Below, one piece after another: positions 45,082 to 53,157 of a stretch of DNA of 64,000 bases. Below the pieces are notes generated by a model. That model did not search any database, was not told where the DNA came from, and saw nothing but the letters and a program-made list of their open reading frames with translations. This DNA comes from Variovorax sp. RA8 (GTDB lineage Bacteria; Pseudomonadota; Gammaproteobacteria; Burkholderiales; Burkholderiaceae_C): contig NZ_LR594662.1 of the NCBI RefSeq assembly GCF_901827175.1, positions 4,712,001 to 4,776,000 on the forward strand, written 5' to 3'. Both the position numbers and the translations under genes were made by a program. Numbering within the stretch: position 1 is the first letter of the stretch; the number at the start of each line of letters is the position of its first letter.

Positions 45082-45397
45082 CTTCGTCGATGCATCAGAT
45101 GATGGTGCCGCGCCTTATTCGACGTGCTGTCGCGGGGTTGTCGGCAAAGCGAGACCCTCACTGAGGTGCAAGTGCATCAGCCCAGTGGGCGGTCGCAGCC
45201 AAGCGGTAGAACTGACTGGGACTCTGCGAGTTGTGTGCCTTCTCCACCCAAAGTGCTTGCGGGGTGCCGGCGTCGCCGACGATTGCCTTCGCGGGACCGC
45301 TCCACGCCACAGCTCGGCGCTAGACTTCGCCTCGGGCTTTCGAGTTATCCACAGGGGGCCCGCCCCCCCCCTGCACCCCCCACCGATTTAGACAAAT
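45082..45397. other. island right-end spacer
   Basis: 316 bp without a supported gene between the XRE gene and the right-end repeats. It contains one TTATCCACA word (45345-45353), matching a single DnaA box, and a C-rich tract at about 45361-45382. No iteron cluster or replication gene accompanies it, so no origin is called. Confidence 0.45.
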
Positions 45398-45445
45398 GTC
45401 CAATACACAAATGCCCAAATGCCTCGAGAATTCGATGTATTGGAC
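45398..45445. repeat. inverted repeat near the right end
   Basis: GTCCAATACA (45398-45407) and its exact complement TGTATTGGAC (45436-45445) flank 28 bp. The second arm overlaps the right terminal repeat. Recombinase core sites in tyrosine-recombinase elements often show such nested inverted repeats. Confidence 0.6.
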
Positions 45446-45458
45446 AAAATTTGGCCGG
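45434..45458 (-). repeat. right terminal inverted repeat of the island
   Basis: Reads GATGTATTGG, ACAAAA, TTTGGCCGG on the plus strand, the complement of the left-end repeat at 28009-28037 except for two mismatches and a four-base gap. Host thyA homology resumes 10-12 bases further right. Confidence 0.7.
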
Positions 45459-45470
45459 CAAGCCCCCTTG

Positions 45471-45749
45471 GGCGTGCCCTTCAACATCGCGAGCTACGCG
45501 CTGCTCACCCACATGGTCGCGCAGCAGTGCGACCTGGACGTGGGCGACTTCATCTGGACCGGCGGCGACTGCCACATCTACAGCAACCATGCCGAGCAGG
45601 TTGCGCTGCAGCTCAGCCGCACGCCCTACCCCTACCCGACGCTCGTCATCAAGCGCAAGCCGGCCTCGATCTTCGAGTACGAGTACGAGGACTTCGAGGT
45701 GGTGGACTACCGGCACCACGAGGCCATCAAGGCGCCCGTGGCGGTCTGA
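45471..45749 (+). pseudogene. thyA: thymidylate synthase, 3' part (gene split by the island)
   Basis: The last 92 codons of host thyA, beginning [15 protein letters not shown] and including GDCHIYSNH and the C-terminal IKAPVAV. It continues exactly where the left part (27450-28004) stops. An ATG in island DNA (45396) is in frame and could yield a 117-residue protein with no catalytic Cys; no ribosome site precedes it. Translation through it might still help couple folA, which starts ten bases after the stop. Confidence 0.93.
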
Positions 45750-45759
45750 GGTCTGAGCC

Positions 45760-46260
45760 ATGGCCACCCGCATCAACCTCATCCTCGCCCGCGCCGCCAA
45801 CGGCGTGATCGGCCACGAGGGTTCCATGCCCTGGCACCTGCCCGAGGACATGGCGCACTTCAAGAAGCAGACCGCCGGCGCGCCGGTGATCATGGGCCGC
45901 AGGACCTGGGATTCGCTGCCCCCGCGCTTCCGGCCGCTCTCGGGCCGACGCAACATCGTGATCACCCGGCAGCCCGATTGGCAGGCCGAAGGGGCCGAGC
46001 GTGCCACCAGCCTGCAAGAGGCCCTGGCCCGCTGCGAGGCGGCGCAGGAGCCCGAAGTGTGGGTGATCGGCGGCGCGCAGATCTACGCCGAGGCGGAGCC
46101 GCTCGCGCACCGCGCCCTGGTGACCGAGATCGGCCGCGACTTCGAGGGCGACGCCTGGGCCCCTCGCTTCGACGTCTCCTGGCGCGAGACGGCGCGCGAG
46201 TCGCATGTCTCGTCGAACGGGCTGCCGTACAGCTTCATCACGCTCGAACGGCCTGAGTAA
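45760..46260 (+). CDS. folA: dihydrofolate reductase
   Basis: 166 residues. Typical DHFR features: NLILARAANGVIGHEGSMPWHLPEDMAHFKK with the substrate-pocket Trp and acidic residue (pieces GSMPWHLPEDMAHFK), MGRRTWDSLP, and VWVIGGAQIYAEAEP for NADPH. It reduces dihydrofolate, the by-product of ThyA, so thyA and folA naturally form an operon; the gap here is ten bases. The island now separates it from the original thyA promoter, so its expression must come from island DNA or a local promoter. Confidence 0.93.
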   Translation: MATRINLILARAANGVIGHEGSMPWHLPEDMAHFKKQTAGAPVIMGRRTWDSLPPRFRPLSGRRNIVITRQPDWQAEGAERATSLQEALARCEAAQEPEVWVIGGAQIYAEAEPLAHRALVTEIGRDFEGDAWAPRFDVSWRETARESHVSSNGLPYSFITLERPE

Positions 46261-46277
46261 ACGAGCGTCGGGGACGC

Positions 46278-46595
46278 TCAGGCCAGCGACACGTACACCC
46301 GCCCGCCTTCGATCTTCACCGGATAGCTGCGCAAATCCTCGGTGACCGGCGCGCACAACGCCTTGCCGCTGCGCACGTCGAACTTGCCCTGGTGCAGCGG
46401 GCATTCGATCTCGTGCCCTTCGAGAAAGCCGTCGCACAGCCGCGCCTGGCCGTGGGTGCAGGTGTTGCTGGTGGCGAAGACCTGGCCATCGACGCTGTAG
46501 AGCGCGATGTCCAGCCCCTGGACCTCCAGGCCCATCACATCGTCTTCGGGGAGTTCGTCGACCGCAGCCGCGTCGACCCAATCGCTCATGCTCAT
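46278..46595 (-). CDS. nagAb: Rieske-type ferredoxin of the aromatic hydroxylase
   Basis: 105-residue Rieske ferredoxin with the 2Fe-2S ligands Cys46-His48 (NTCTHGQ) and Cys65-His68 (CPLHQG). It carries electrons from the reductase to the terminal oxygenase. It is the last gene of the salicylate-hydroxylase-like operon, separated from the oxygenase genes by a chorismate mutase-like and a Bug gene. It resembles NagAb/NahAb-type ferredoxins; the exact name is inferred. It converges with folA across an 18-bp gap. Confidence 0.82.
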   Translation of the reverse strand: MSMSDWVDAAAVDELPEDDVMGLEVQGLDIALYSVDGQVFATSNTCTHGQARLCDGFLEGHEIECPLHQGKFDVRSGKALCAPVTEDLRSYPVKIEGGRVYVSLA

Positions 46596-46617
46596 GGCGG
46601 ATTCTTCCTTCAGAGTG

Positions 46618-47586
46618 TCAGTTCTCGGGCTTCAGCCCGGCGCGTTCGATCACCGGCTTCCAGCGGCGCAGCTCTTCGTTCATGAAGGTGGCCAGTTCCT
46701 GCGGTGTGCTGCCGACCGGATCGAAGTACGCCGTCGAGAGGCGCTGCCGCGTCGCCTCGTCCTTGAGCACCGCGGCGATCTCGCGGCTCATCCGCTGCAC
46801 CACCTGGGGCGGCGTGCCCTTCGGCGCCATGTAGGCGAACCAGGGCACGGCCTGGAGGTCCGGCACGCCGGATTCGCGCAGCGTCGGCAGCTCGGGCAGC
46901 AGCGGGGAGCGCTCGGCCGAGGTCACGGCCAAGGCCTTGAGCCGCCCAGCCTTGGCCTGCGGCATCACGGCCACGGGCGGGAGGCAGGCGTACTGCACGT
47001 CGCCCTGGATGATGGCGGTGGTCGCCTGGCCCGAGGAGGCATAGGGAATGTGGACCGCGAAGGACTTGGTCTTGAGCTTGATCAGCTCCACGCCCAGGTG
47101 TGAGATGGAGCCGCTGCCGGTCGAGGCGAAGTTGAACTTGCCCGGGTTGCGCTGCATGGCGGTGAGCCAGCCCTTGACCGAGTCCACGCCCAGCGCGTTC
47201 GACACCACGCAGACGTTGGGCGTGGTCGCGGCCAGCGACACCGGCTGCAAGTCGCGGAACGGGTCGTACGGCAGGTTCTTGTACAGCACCGTGTTGTAGA
47301 CCAGCGGCGCGTTGACCGACAGCAGGAAGGTGTAGCCGTCGGGCTGCGCCTTTGCGACCAGGTCGGTGCCGCTGTTGCCGCCGGCGCCCGGCTTGTTGTC
47401 CACGATCAGCGGCTGGCCGAGACGGCCCGCGAGCTTGTCGTTGACGATGCGCGCCAGGATGTCGGGCGAGGAACCCGCGGCGAAGGGCACGACGATGCGC
47501 ACCGGGCGCTGCGGCCAGTCCTGCGCGGCGGCGTGGACGGCGGACAGGGCAAGCAGCGCGAGGGGCAGAAGGCGAAGGCGCATCAT
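46618..47586 (-). CDS. Bug-family periplasmic binding protein in the salicylate operon
   Basis: 322 residues with a signal peptide ([19 protein letters not shown] in part) and Bug motifs [42 protein letters not shown] and [18 protein letters not shown]. It binds a small carboxylate in the periplasm. The start overlaps the chorismate mutase-like gene's stop by 4 bp, placing it firmly in the aromatic operon, so its ligand is probably an aromatic acid such as salicylate or a relative. No TctAB membrane genes nearby. Confidence 0.88.
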   Translation of the reverse strand: MMRLRLLPLALLALSAVHAAAQDWPQRPVRIVVPFAAGSSPDILARIVNDKLAGRLGQPLIVDNKPGAGGNSGTDLVAKAQPDGYTFLLSVNAPLVYNTVLYKNLPYDPFRDLQPVSLAATTPNVCVVSNALGVDSVKGWLTAMQRNPGKFNFASTGSGSISHLGVELIKLKTKSFAVHIPYASSGQATTAIIQGDVQYACLPPVAVMPQAKAGRLKALAVTSAERSPLLPELPTLRESGVPDLQAVPWFAYMAPKGTPPQVVQRMSREIAAVLKDEATRQRLSTAYFDPVGSTPQELATFMNEELRRWKPVIERAGLKPEN

Positions 47587-47954
47587 GACTGCCGCTCCCC
47601 GATCTCGACCATCTCCGCATGGTCGCGCTGCTCGCGCGCGATGAAACCCGCCACCAGCGCGCGGTAGGCGGCCTCGACGACTTCCGGATAGGCGCCTTTC
47701 TCTTCGGCCAGCCGCCGCACCTTGTCGAACACCTCCTGCTGGCGCTGCGGCGCCGAGACCTGGAAGGCATCGCGCTTGAAGCGCGCCGCGTCCTTGACGT
47801 AGCGGCCGCGCTCGGCCAGGAGCTCGACGATCTGCGCATCGATCGCATCGATGCGCTCGCGAAGCAACGCCAGGTTGTCGGCCAGCGGCACATAGGCCGG
47901 ATCGAGGAAGCGGCGCAGCGCGGCGCCATGGGCATCGGGTTCTTTTTCTGTCAT
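47583..47954 (-). CDS. chorismate mutase-like (AroQ-type) protein
   Basis: 123 residues with the AroQ helical fold: LALLRERIDAIDAQIVELLAERGRYVKDAARFK (pieces LRERIDAIDAQIVELLAERG), a QRQQEVFDKVRRLAEEKG helix and a final helix. This fold also includes isochorismate-pyruvate lyase (PchB), which makes salicylate. It sits between the small oxygenase subunit gene and the Bug gene with overlaps or 3-bp gaps, so it is made together with a salicylate-hydroxylase system. Its real role there is unknown. Confidence 0.8.
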   Translation of the reverse strand: MTEKEPDAHGAALRRFLDPAYVPLADNLALLRERIDAIDAQIVELLAERGRYVKDAARFKRDAFQVSAPQRQQEVFDKVRRLAEEKGAYPEVVEAAYRALVAGFIAREQRDHAEMVEIGERQS

Positions 47955-47957
47955 ATC

Positions 47958-48437
47958 TCAGATCGGGTAGATGATGGAGTTCGGGATCATTTCGCTGTCG
48001 TACACCACCAGCCGCGACGCGAACTTCAGCCCTTCGGGCCTGCGCACGACGGTGTCGATGTAGCGGCCCACGTTAAAGACGGTGGACAGCTCGCTCAGCT
48101 TGGTGCGGAACACCGCGTAGTTGGCCTCGCTGTGGATGGTGCCGTCGGCGTCGACCTTGTGCACGAGCGGCTGGCCGACCACGTGGCGCTGGTAGTAGGG
48201 GTCGTGGAAAAGGGTCTCGCGGATGCCGTAGACCCGGTCCTCCAGCATGCCCCGGCTTTCGAACGAAAGCGTGGCCAGCGGCAGGCCGCGCTCGTGGTTC
48301 TCGCGCGGCTGCAGGCGGTAGCTGCAGTCCTCGATGAAGAAGGCGGGCCACAGGTCCCAGTTGCCGGAATCGACGGCGCGCGCGTAGTCGGCGTAGAGCT
48401 GGTTGAGCGCGAAGTAGTCTTCAAAGCCCATGGTCAT
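47958..48437 (-). CDS. nagH: aromatic-ring hydroxylase small subunit (salicylate 5-hydroxylase type)
   Basis: 159-residue beta subunit of a Rieske non-heme iron oxygenase, SnoaL/NTF2-like fold: [31 protein letters not shown]-like strand [18 protein letters not shown]. It has no cofactor and supports the alpha subunit's trimer. The start overlaps the alpha gene's stop by 4 bp (ATGA). Naming as NagH rests on the neighbouring NagG-like alpha subunit and NagR-like regulator. Confidence 0.82.
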   Translation of the reverse strand: MTMGFEDYFALNQLYADYARAVDSGNWDLWPAFFIEDCSYRLQPRENHERGLPLATLSFESRGMLEDRVYGIRETLFHDPYYQRHVVGQPLVHKVDADGTIHSEANYAVFRTKLSELSTVFNVGRYIDTVVRRPEGLKFASRLVVYDSEMIPNSIIYPI

Positions 48438-49699
48438 GCCTCCATCACCTCGCGCCAGTACTTGTACATGCCGCGGATCAGCGTCTCGGTCACCATGTGA
48501 TCGGTGTCCTCCACTTCGCGCCCGCCGAGCTCGGCCAGCGTGCGGTGGTAGGGCTTCTGCTCGAAGCCCTGCTGCGAGAACTCGATCACCTCGCCGTCAT
48601 CGGCCGAGACGAAGCCCGCCGGCCCGAACAGGTTGGCCTGGCGCAGGCGGCGCTGCTGCATCTCCTCGCTGTCGTCCTCGAAGCCGAAGTGCGTCCACAC
48701 GAAATCGAAGGCGTCGTGGCCCACCGGCTGGATGTGGCGCGTCGAGACGCTGTTGACCTGCTGCTGCAGGATCACGCTCGGGAACAGCGTCGTCATCACC
48801 GCGGTCGGCCCGCCCCACCAGGACTCGGGCACGATGTCCAGGAAGCGGGGGTCCTTCAACTGCATGCTCTCCTTGAAGCTGGAAACCTGCGTGACCTGCG
48901 CCGCCTTGCCGGCGCTGCCGCGGGTCGAGATCATCGCGGCGTGACGGCCGCGCGCGTCCATCCTCAGTTCCGACTTGTTGTCGGCGCGCCAGAGCCCGAA
49001 GGTCACGAACCAGGTGTGCAGCAGGCCGGGGTGGTACGGATCCTTGATGTTCTCCTGCATCAGCTTCCAGTTGCCCGGGATGCGCTGGCGGTTGTAGCCG
49101 AGGATCTTCAGCTTCCGGCCATCGAAAAGGCGATCGAAGTAGTGCAGGATCGCCGGCCCCATGAAGTCCTCCAGCGACTCGATTTCATGGTCGAAGGACG
49201 CGAAGACCACACCGCCGCGCGTCGCCACCTTCAGTTTGTTGAGGCTGTTCTCCTCCGTCTTGAAGTCGGCCGGCATGCCGCCGTTGACCTTGCCGTCCTG
49301 CTTCACGCCGCGGCGGAAGGGCACGCCCTGCAGGTCGCCCTTCAACGTGTAGTTCCACTGGTGGTAGGGGCAGACGAACTCCTTGCGGTTGCCCTGCCGC
49401 TCGCGGCAAAAGCGCATGCCGCGATGAGCGCAGACGTTCTCCACCACGTTGATGCCGCCGTCGGCGTCGCGCACCATGATCACCGAGCGCTCGCCGATCG
49501 CGGTGCGCTTGAAGTCGCCCGCGTTCGGGATCTCCGCCTCCAGGCCGACGTAGCACCAGTGCTTGCTGTAGAAGAAGCGCTCCAGCTCCTTCTTGTGCTG
49601 TTGCTCGCCGGTGTAGGCCATGAAGGGAATGCGGCTGGTCTTCTCCGATTCCCATCGCAGCTCCCGCGGGAAGACGGTGGAGGGGTTGGCGTTCGTCAT
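48434..49699 (-). CDS. nagG: aromatic-ring hydroxylase large subunit (salicylate 5-hydroxylase type)
   Basis: 421 residues. The N-terminal Rieske domain binds 2Fe-2S through Cys90-His92 (VCAHRG) and Cys110-His113 (CPYHQW). The catalytic domain carries the mononuclear iron site [13 protein letters not shown] (His223, His228). The overall wording closely resembles NagG of the naphthalene/salicylate pathway, which hydroxylates salicylate to gentisate; anthranilate dioxygenase (AndAc) is a related alternative. The ATG at 49699 follows GGAGACC. It lies between the reductase and the small subunit in one operon. Confidence 0.85.
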   Translation of the reverse strand: MTNANPSTVFPRELRWESEKTSRIPFMAYTGEQQHKKELERFFYSKHWCYVGLEAEIPNAGDFKRTAIGERSVIMVRDADGGINVVENVCAHRGMRFCRERQGNRKEFVCPYHQWNYTLKGDLQGVPFRRGVKQDGKVNGGMPADFKTEENSLNKLKVATRGGVVFASFDHEIESLEDFMGPAILHYFDRLFDGRKLKILGYNRQRIPGNWKLMQENIKDPYHPGLLHTWFVTFGLWRADNKSELRMDARGRHAAMISTRGSAGKAAQVTQVSSFKESMQLKDPRFLDIVPESWWGGPTAVMTTLFPSVILQQQVNSVSTRHIQPVGHDAFDFVWTHFGFEDDSEEMQQRRLRQANLFGPAGFVSADDGEVIEFSQQGFEQKPYHRTLAELGGREVEDTDHMVTETLIRGMYKYWREVMEA

Positions 49700-49727
49700 G
49701 GGGGTCTCCTTTCTTCTGGTCTTCGCT

Positions 49728-50723
49728 TCAGGCCGCCTGAGGATAGAAGGCGTCGGCATGGATCTTCTCAGTGGGCAGCCCGCGCTCCTCGAGCAGCAGC
49801 GTGACCGCCTCCACCATCGGCGGCGAACCGCAGAGGTAGGCACGCCAGCCCTCGAAGCCGGCGGGCCAGTCGGCGCGGATGGCGTCGGTGATCAGGCCCT
49901 GGCGCATGCCCGGGCGCATCGGCCCGGTGACGCCGACGACATGCACCTTCAGTGCCGGATGCAGCGCCTGCAGCTCGCGCAGCTCCTCGAGTCCGTACAC
50001 GTCCGCGTCCGAGCGCACGCCGAAGTAGAGATGGATCGGGTTGGCCATGCCGGCCTCGATCGCGCCGCGCACGATCGCCAGCACGGGCGCCAGCCCCGTG
50101 CCGCCGGCCGCGCAGAGGATGGGGCCGTCGTGCCGCGTTCGCAGGTAGGCCGCGCCCATCGGCCCGCTCACGCGCACCGCGTCGCCCGGCTTGAGCTTGT
50201 CGAACACGTAGTCGGTGACGCGGCCACCCGGCACGCGGCGCACATGGAATTCCAGCTCCGCGTCGCCGCTCGTGCGCGCCATCGAATAGGGCCGCACATG
50301 CTCGGGCGCGAACTGCAGCTGGGCGTACTGCCCCGGCGAGAAGGACAGCGGCTTGGCCGGCTTCAGGCGCAGCCGCCGGATGTCGTGGGTGAGCATGTCG
50401 ATGCCTGCGATGGTGGCCTTGACGATGCGCGCCGGGTGCACCACCACCTCGTCGGGCTCGGGGATCTCGATGGTGCAGCTTTCGGTCAGCGTGCTCTGGC
50501 AGGCCAGCACGTGCTGCTCGCGGAGGCCCTCGGGCCGCATCGCGCCCGGCCCCGGCCCGCCGTCGAGCAGCCGGCCTTCGACCAGCTTGCAGCGGCAGGT
50601 GCCGCAGCGCCCGGCCATGCAGCTGTACGAGACCGGCACCTGGTGCTCGCGCAGGACCTCGAGCAGGTTCGCGCCGGGGCGAACGTCGAGGGTGCGGCCC
50701 AGGGGGCGGATGTGCAGGTCCAT
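49728..50723 (-). CDS. nagAa: ferredoxin reductase of the aromatic hydroxylase (NahAa/NagAa type)
   Basis: 331 residues. An N-terminal plant-type 2Fe-2S domain (Cys35, Cys40, Cys43 in [13 protein letters not shown] and Cys75 in LACQS) is followed by an FNR-like FAD/NAD domain (RPYSMAR for flavin, [14 protein letters not shown] for NADH). It passes electrons from NAD(P)H to the Rieske ferredoxin. ATG 50723 (MDLHIRP) is chosen because it aligns with the known NahAa start; a TTG-started frame to 50759 is less likely. First gene of the operon. Confidence 0.85.
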   Translation of the reverse strand: MDLHIRPLGRTLDVRPGANLLEVLREHQVPVSYSCMAGRCGTCRCKLVEGRLLDGGPGPGAMRPEGLREQHVLACQSTLTESCTIEIPEPDEVVVHPARIVKATIAGIDMLTHDIRRLRLKPAKPLSFSPGQYAQLQFAPEHVRPYSMARTSGDAELEFHVRRVPGGRVTDYVFDKLKPGDAVRVSGPMGAAYLRTRHDGPILCAAGGTGLAPVLAIVRGAIEAGMANPIHLYFGVRSDADVYGLEELRELQALHPALKVHVVGVTGPMRPGMRQGLITDAIRADWPAGFEGWRAYLCGSPPMVEAVTLLLEERGLPTEKIHADAFYPQAA

Positions 50724-50781
50724 GGCGCCGATCATCGGCTCCGGACGCACATTGGCCAATAGAATCTCGTGAATCTACCGA

Positions 50782-50796
50782 ATCACTGCCGTGAAT
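50782..50796 (-). promoter_or_regulatory. NahR/NagR-type binding site
   Basis: On the minus strand it reads ATTCACGGCAGTGAT, matching the NahR recognition pattern (ATTCACGCT-N2-TGAT as I recall it) at all but two defined positions. It lies in the 87-bp divergent spacer between the LysR gene and the reductase gene, where salicylate-responsive NahR sites are expected. Confidence 0.65.
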
Positions 50797-50810
50797 AAAG
50801 GTCTGCGCGC

Positions 50811-51719
50811 ATGCAGCTCAAGGACATCGACCTCAATCTGCTCCTCGTCTTCGACCGCATGCTGGCCGAGAAGCGCGTCTCGACGGTGGCCGAGACGCTA
50901 GGCCTGTCGCAGCCGGCCATCAGCAATGCGCTGGCGCGGCTGCGCCGCGTGTTCGGCGACGAGCTGTTCCTGCGCACTGCGCGCGGCATGGAGCCCACGC
51001 CCTTCGCGCTGCAGCTGGCAGAGCCGGTGGCCTATGCCATGAGCGCGCTGCACGGCGCGCTGAACCAGCACACCGTCTTCGAGCCGGCCACCAGCACGCG
51101 CGGCTTCACGCTCGCGATGACCGACATCGGCGAGATCTACTTCACGCCGCTGCTCATGGAACTGCTCGCGCGCACCGCGCCGGGGGTGACGATCAGCACC
51201 GTGCGAAACACCGCCGTCAACCTGCGCGATGCGATGGAGGCCGGCCACGTGGACATCGCCATCGGACTGCTGCCGCAGCTGAAGGCCAGCATCTTCCAGC
51301 GGCGCCTGTTCCGGCAGCGCTATGTATGCCTGTTCAGCGCGGCGCATCCGCTGGCCGCCAAGCCGCGGCTTTCGCTCAAGGACTTCTCGGCCGCCGACCA
51401 CCTGCTGGTGCAGGCCGTTGGCACAGGCCACGGCCAGGTCGACGAGCTGATGGCCGCGCAGGGCATCGCGCGCCGCATCCGCCTGACGGTGCCGCACTTC
51501 GTCGCCATCGGCCACATCCTGCGCGCCACGCCGATGATCGCCACCGTGCCCGAACGCCTGGCCCGCAGCATCGCTGAGCCCTTCGGGCTGGTCTGGCGCG
51601 CGCACCCGGCGAAGCTGCCGGAGATCGCGATCAACTGCTTCTGGCATGCGCGCTTCCACCGCGACCCGGGCAACCAGTGGCTGCGCGGGCTGCTGTTCGA
51701 GCACTTCGCGGACAGCTGA
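50811..51719 (+). CDS. nagR: LysR-family regulator, NahR/NagR type
   Basis: 302 residues. N-terminal winged HTH (DIDLNLLLVFDRMLAEKRVSTVAETLGLSQPAISNALARL in parts: SQPAISNALARLRRVFGDEL) and a periplasmic-binding-like effector domain. Distinctive NahR words are present: MEPTPFALQLAEPV, FTLAMTDIGEIYF, and AINCFWHARFH. NahR-type proteins bind salicylate and activate divergent naphthalene/salicylate genes. It is divergent from the oxygenase operon with a NahR-like site between. Confidence 0.88.
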   Translation: MQLKDIDLNLLLVFDRMLAEKRVSTVAETLGLSQPAISNALARLRRVFGDELFLRTARGMEPTPFALQLAEPVAYAMSALHGALNQHTVFEPATSTRGFTLAMTDIGEIYFTPLLMELLARTAPGVTISTVRNTAVNLRDAMEAGHVDIAIGLLPQLKASIFQRRLFRQRYVCLFSAAHPLAAKPRLSLKDFSAADHLLVQAVGTGHGQVDELMAAQGIARRIRLTVPHFVAIGHILRATPMIATVPERLARSIAEPFGLVWRAHPAKLPEIAINCFWHARFHRDPGNQWLRGLLFEHFADS

Positions 51720-51835
51720 CTGGCCTGCCGCAGCGCCAACCCCCTATGCGCTCCCGTCGTACGGAAACGGCCGCGCGACTCGGGTACGCTTCGGTCCTGC
51801 ACCTGGATCAACCCCAAGCCGTTCACACGCCGTTC

Positions 51836-52615
51836 ATGAAAATTGCCACCTGGAATGTCAATTCCCTCACCGCCCGGCTCCAGCATGTGCTGGACTGGCT
51901 GATCGCCAACCCCGTCGACGTGTTGTGCCTGCAGGAGCTCAAGATGAGCGACGACAAGTTCCCGCTGGACGTACTGAAGTCGGCCGGCTATCACGCCGCG
52001 GTGTTCGGCCAGCGGACCTACAACGGCGTCGCGATCCTGAGCCTCGCGCCGTTGCGCGACGTCGCGAAGAACATCGGCGGCTTCGCCGATGACCATTCGC
52101 GCGTGATCAGCGCCACGGTCGACACACCCGCCGGCGGATTGCGCGTCGTGAACGGCTATTTCGTCAACGGACAGGCGCCAGGCACCGAGAAGTTCGCCTA
52201 CAAGATGAGCTGGCTGCGCGCGCTGCGCGACTGGCTGCGCGAAGAGCTGGCGGCGCATCCGCGGCTGGCGCTGCTGGGCGACTTCAACATCGCGCCGGAG
52301 GACCGCGACAGCTTCGATCCCGCGGGCCTGGCCGAGACCATCCATCACACCACCGAGGAGCGCGAGCACTTCAAGGCCCTGCTGCAGCTCGGACTGGTGG
52401 ACAGCTTCCGCTTGTTCGAGCAGCCGGAGAAGAGCTACTCGTGGTGGGACTACCGCATGCTGGGCTACCAGAAGAACCGCGGGCTGCGCATCGACCACAT
52501 CCTGGTGAGCGAGCCCCTGGTGCCGCAGGCGAAGGGCTGCGTCATCGACCGCGTGCCCCGAAAGTGGGACAAGCCCAGCGACCATGCACCCGTGATCCTG
52601 GAGCTCCACGCATGA
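51836..52615 (+). CDS. xthA: exodeoxyribonuclease III
   Basis: 259 residues of the exonuclease III/AP endonuclease family, acting in base-excision repair. Active-site blocks are clear: WNVNSLTAR, LCLQELKM (metal-binding Glu), GDFNIAPEDRD, and the C-terminal RIDHILVS and SDHAPVILEL with the catalytic His. It starts at the ATG just before KIATWNVNS. The stop overlaps the lipoprotein gene by 4 bp. Confidence 0.93.
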   Translation: MKIATWNVNSLTARLQHVLDWLIANPVDVLCLQELKMSDDKFPLDVLKSAGYHAAVFGQRTYNGVAILSLAPLRDVAKNIGGFADDHSRVISATVDTPAGGLRVVNGYFVNGQAPGTEKFAYKMSWLRALRDWLREELAAHPRLALLGDFNIAPEDRDSFDPAGLAETIHHTTEEREHFKALLQLGLVDSFRLFEQPEKSYSWWDYRMLGYQKNRGLRIDHILVSEPLVPQAKGCVIDRVPRKWDKPSDHAPVILELHA

Positions 52616-53133
52616 GAACTTGCGCTACTGCATTCAAGGCCGCGCTGCTCGCGGCCGCACTCGGCCTCTCCGCCTGCTCGATTTTGAAGCCGGACGCAGC
52701 AGCCCCCGCGGCTTCGCGCGACAAGGACAAGCCTGCGGACGAAGTGCCCGGGCCCTCGGCCGAGGTGCCCACTGTGCGCCTCATCACCGCGCAGACGCCG
52801 GCGGTGCGCGCCTATCGGAAGCTCGGCGCCCGGCACATCTACAACGCCTATCCCAAGCGCATCTACAAGGGGAAGATCCCGCCGCTGGTGTATGCGGTCG
52901 TGGTGACCGAGACCGACATCGACGCCACGGGCCGGGTGACCGGCGTGCACTTCACGCGCACGCCGAGCCACGCGCCGGAGGTGAGCGGCAAGATCGCCGA
53001 GCTGATCCGCGAGGCCTCACCGCTGCCGAACCCGGGCAAGCTCGGCGCACACACCTATGTCGACACCTGGCTGTGGGACAAGAGCGGCCAGTTCCAGCTC
53101 GACACGCTGACGCTGGGGCAGCGCAGCCGCTGA
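52612..53133 (+). CDS. predicted lipoprotein
   Basis: 173 residues. A signal peptide with lipobox LGLSAC (Cys about 21) is followed by a Pro/Ala/Asp-rich linker and a small strand-helix domain (VYAVVVTETDIDATGRVTGVHFTRTPSHAP) that resembles the TonB C-terminal fold; no TonB membrane anchor or spanning Pro-rich arm is present. Function unknown. It is translationally coupled to xthA and converges with ntrC. Confidence 0.7.
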   Translation: MRTCATAFKAALLAAALGLSACSILKPDAAAPAASRDKDKPADEVPGPSAEVPTVRLITAQTPAVRAYRKLGARHIYNAYPKRIYKGKIPPLVYAVVVTETDIDATGRVTGVHFTRTPSHAPEVSGKIAELIREASPLPNPGKLGAHTYVDTWLWDKSGQFQLDTLTLGQRSR

Positions 53134-53157
53134 GCGCAGGCCGCGGCCTGCGCGGAC

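Larger units (their letters stand above)
28005..45470. mobile_element. GInt-type genomic island inserted in thyA
   Basis: Everything between the two halves of host thyA. Supporting signs: abrupt loss and regain of thyA homology at both ends; lower GC and different codon use than the flanks; imperfect terminal inverted repeats (28009-28037 and 45434-45458); a left-end operon of three tyrosine recombinases and a small coiled-coil protein as in GInt (ginABCD) islands; and a complete replacement thyA. Both junctions share only a few bases (CTG left, TTG right at codon 185), so no long direct repeat is made. Cargo: thyA, an IS-interrupted PLD gene, PD-(D/E)XK and HEPN proteins, and an RNA-repair-like operon. 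Confidence 0.88.

Noticed and set aside
45345..45353. DnaA box TTATCCACA as part of a replication origin
   Set aside because: A single copy, no iterons, AT-rich unwinding region or replication gene nearby; likely chance.
28005..45470. Prophage origin of the insert (because of the extra thyA)
   Set aside because: No capsid, portal, terminase, tail or lysis genes; the recombinase set is of the multi-recombinase island type.
46263..46279. Hairpin GAGCGTC-GGG-GACGCTC between folA and the ferredoxin gene as a terminator
   Set aside because: A good stem but no T run on either side and it includes a stop codon; at most a weak bidirectional block.
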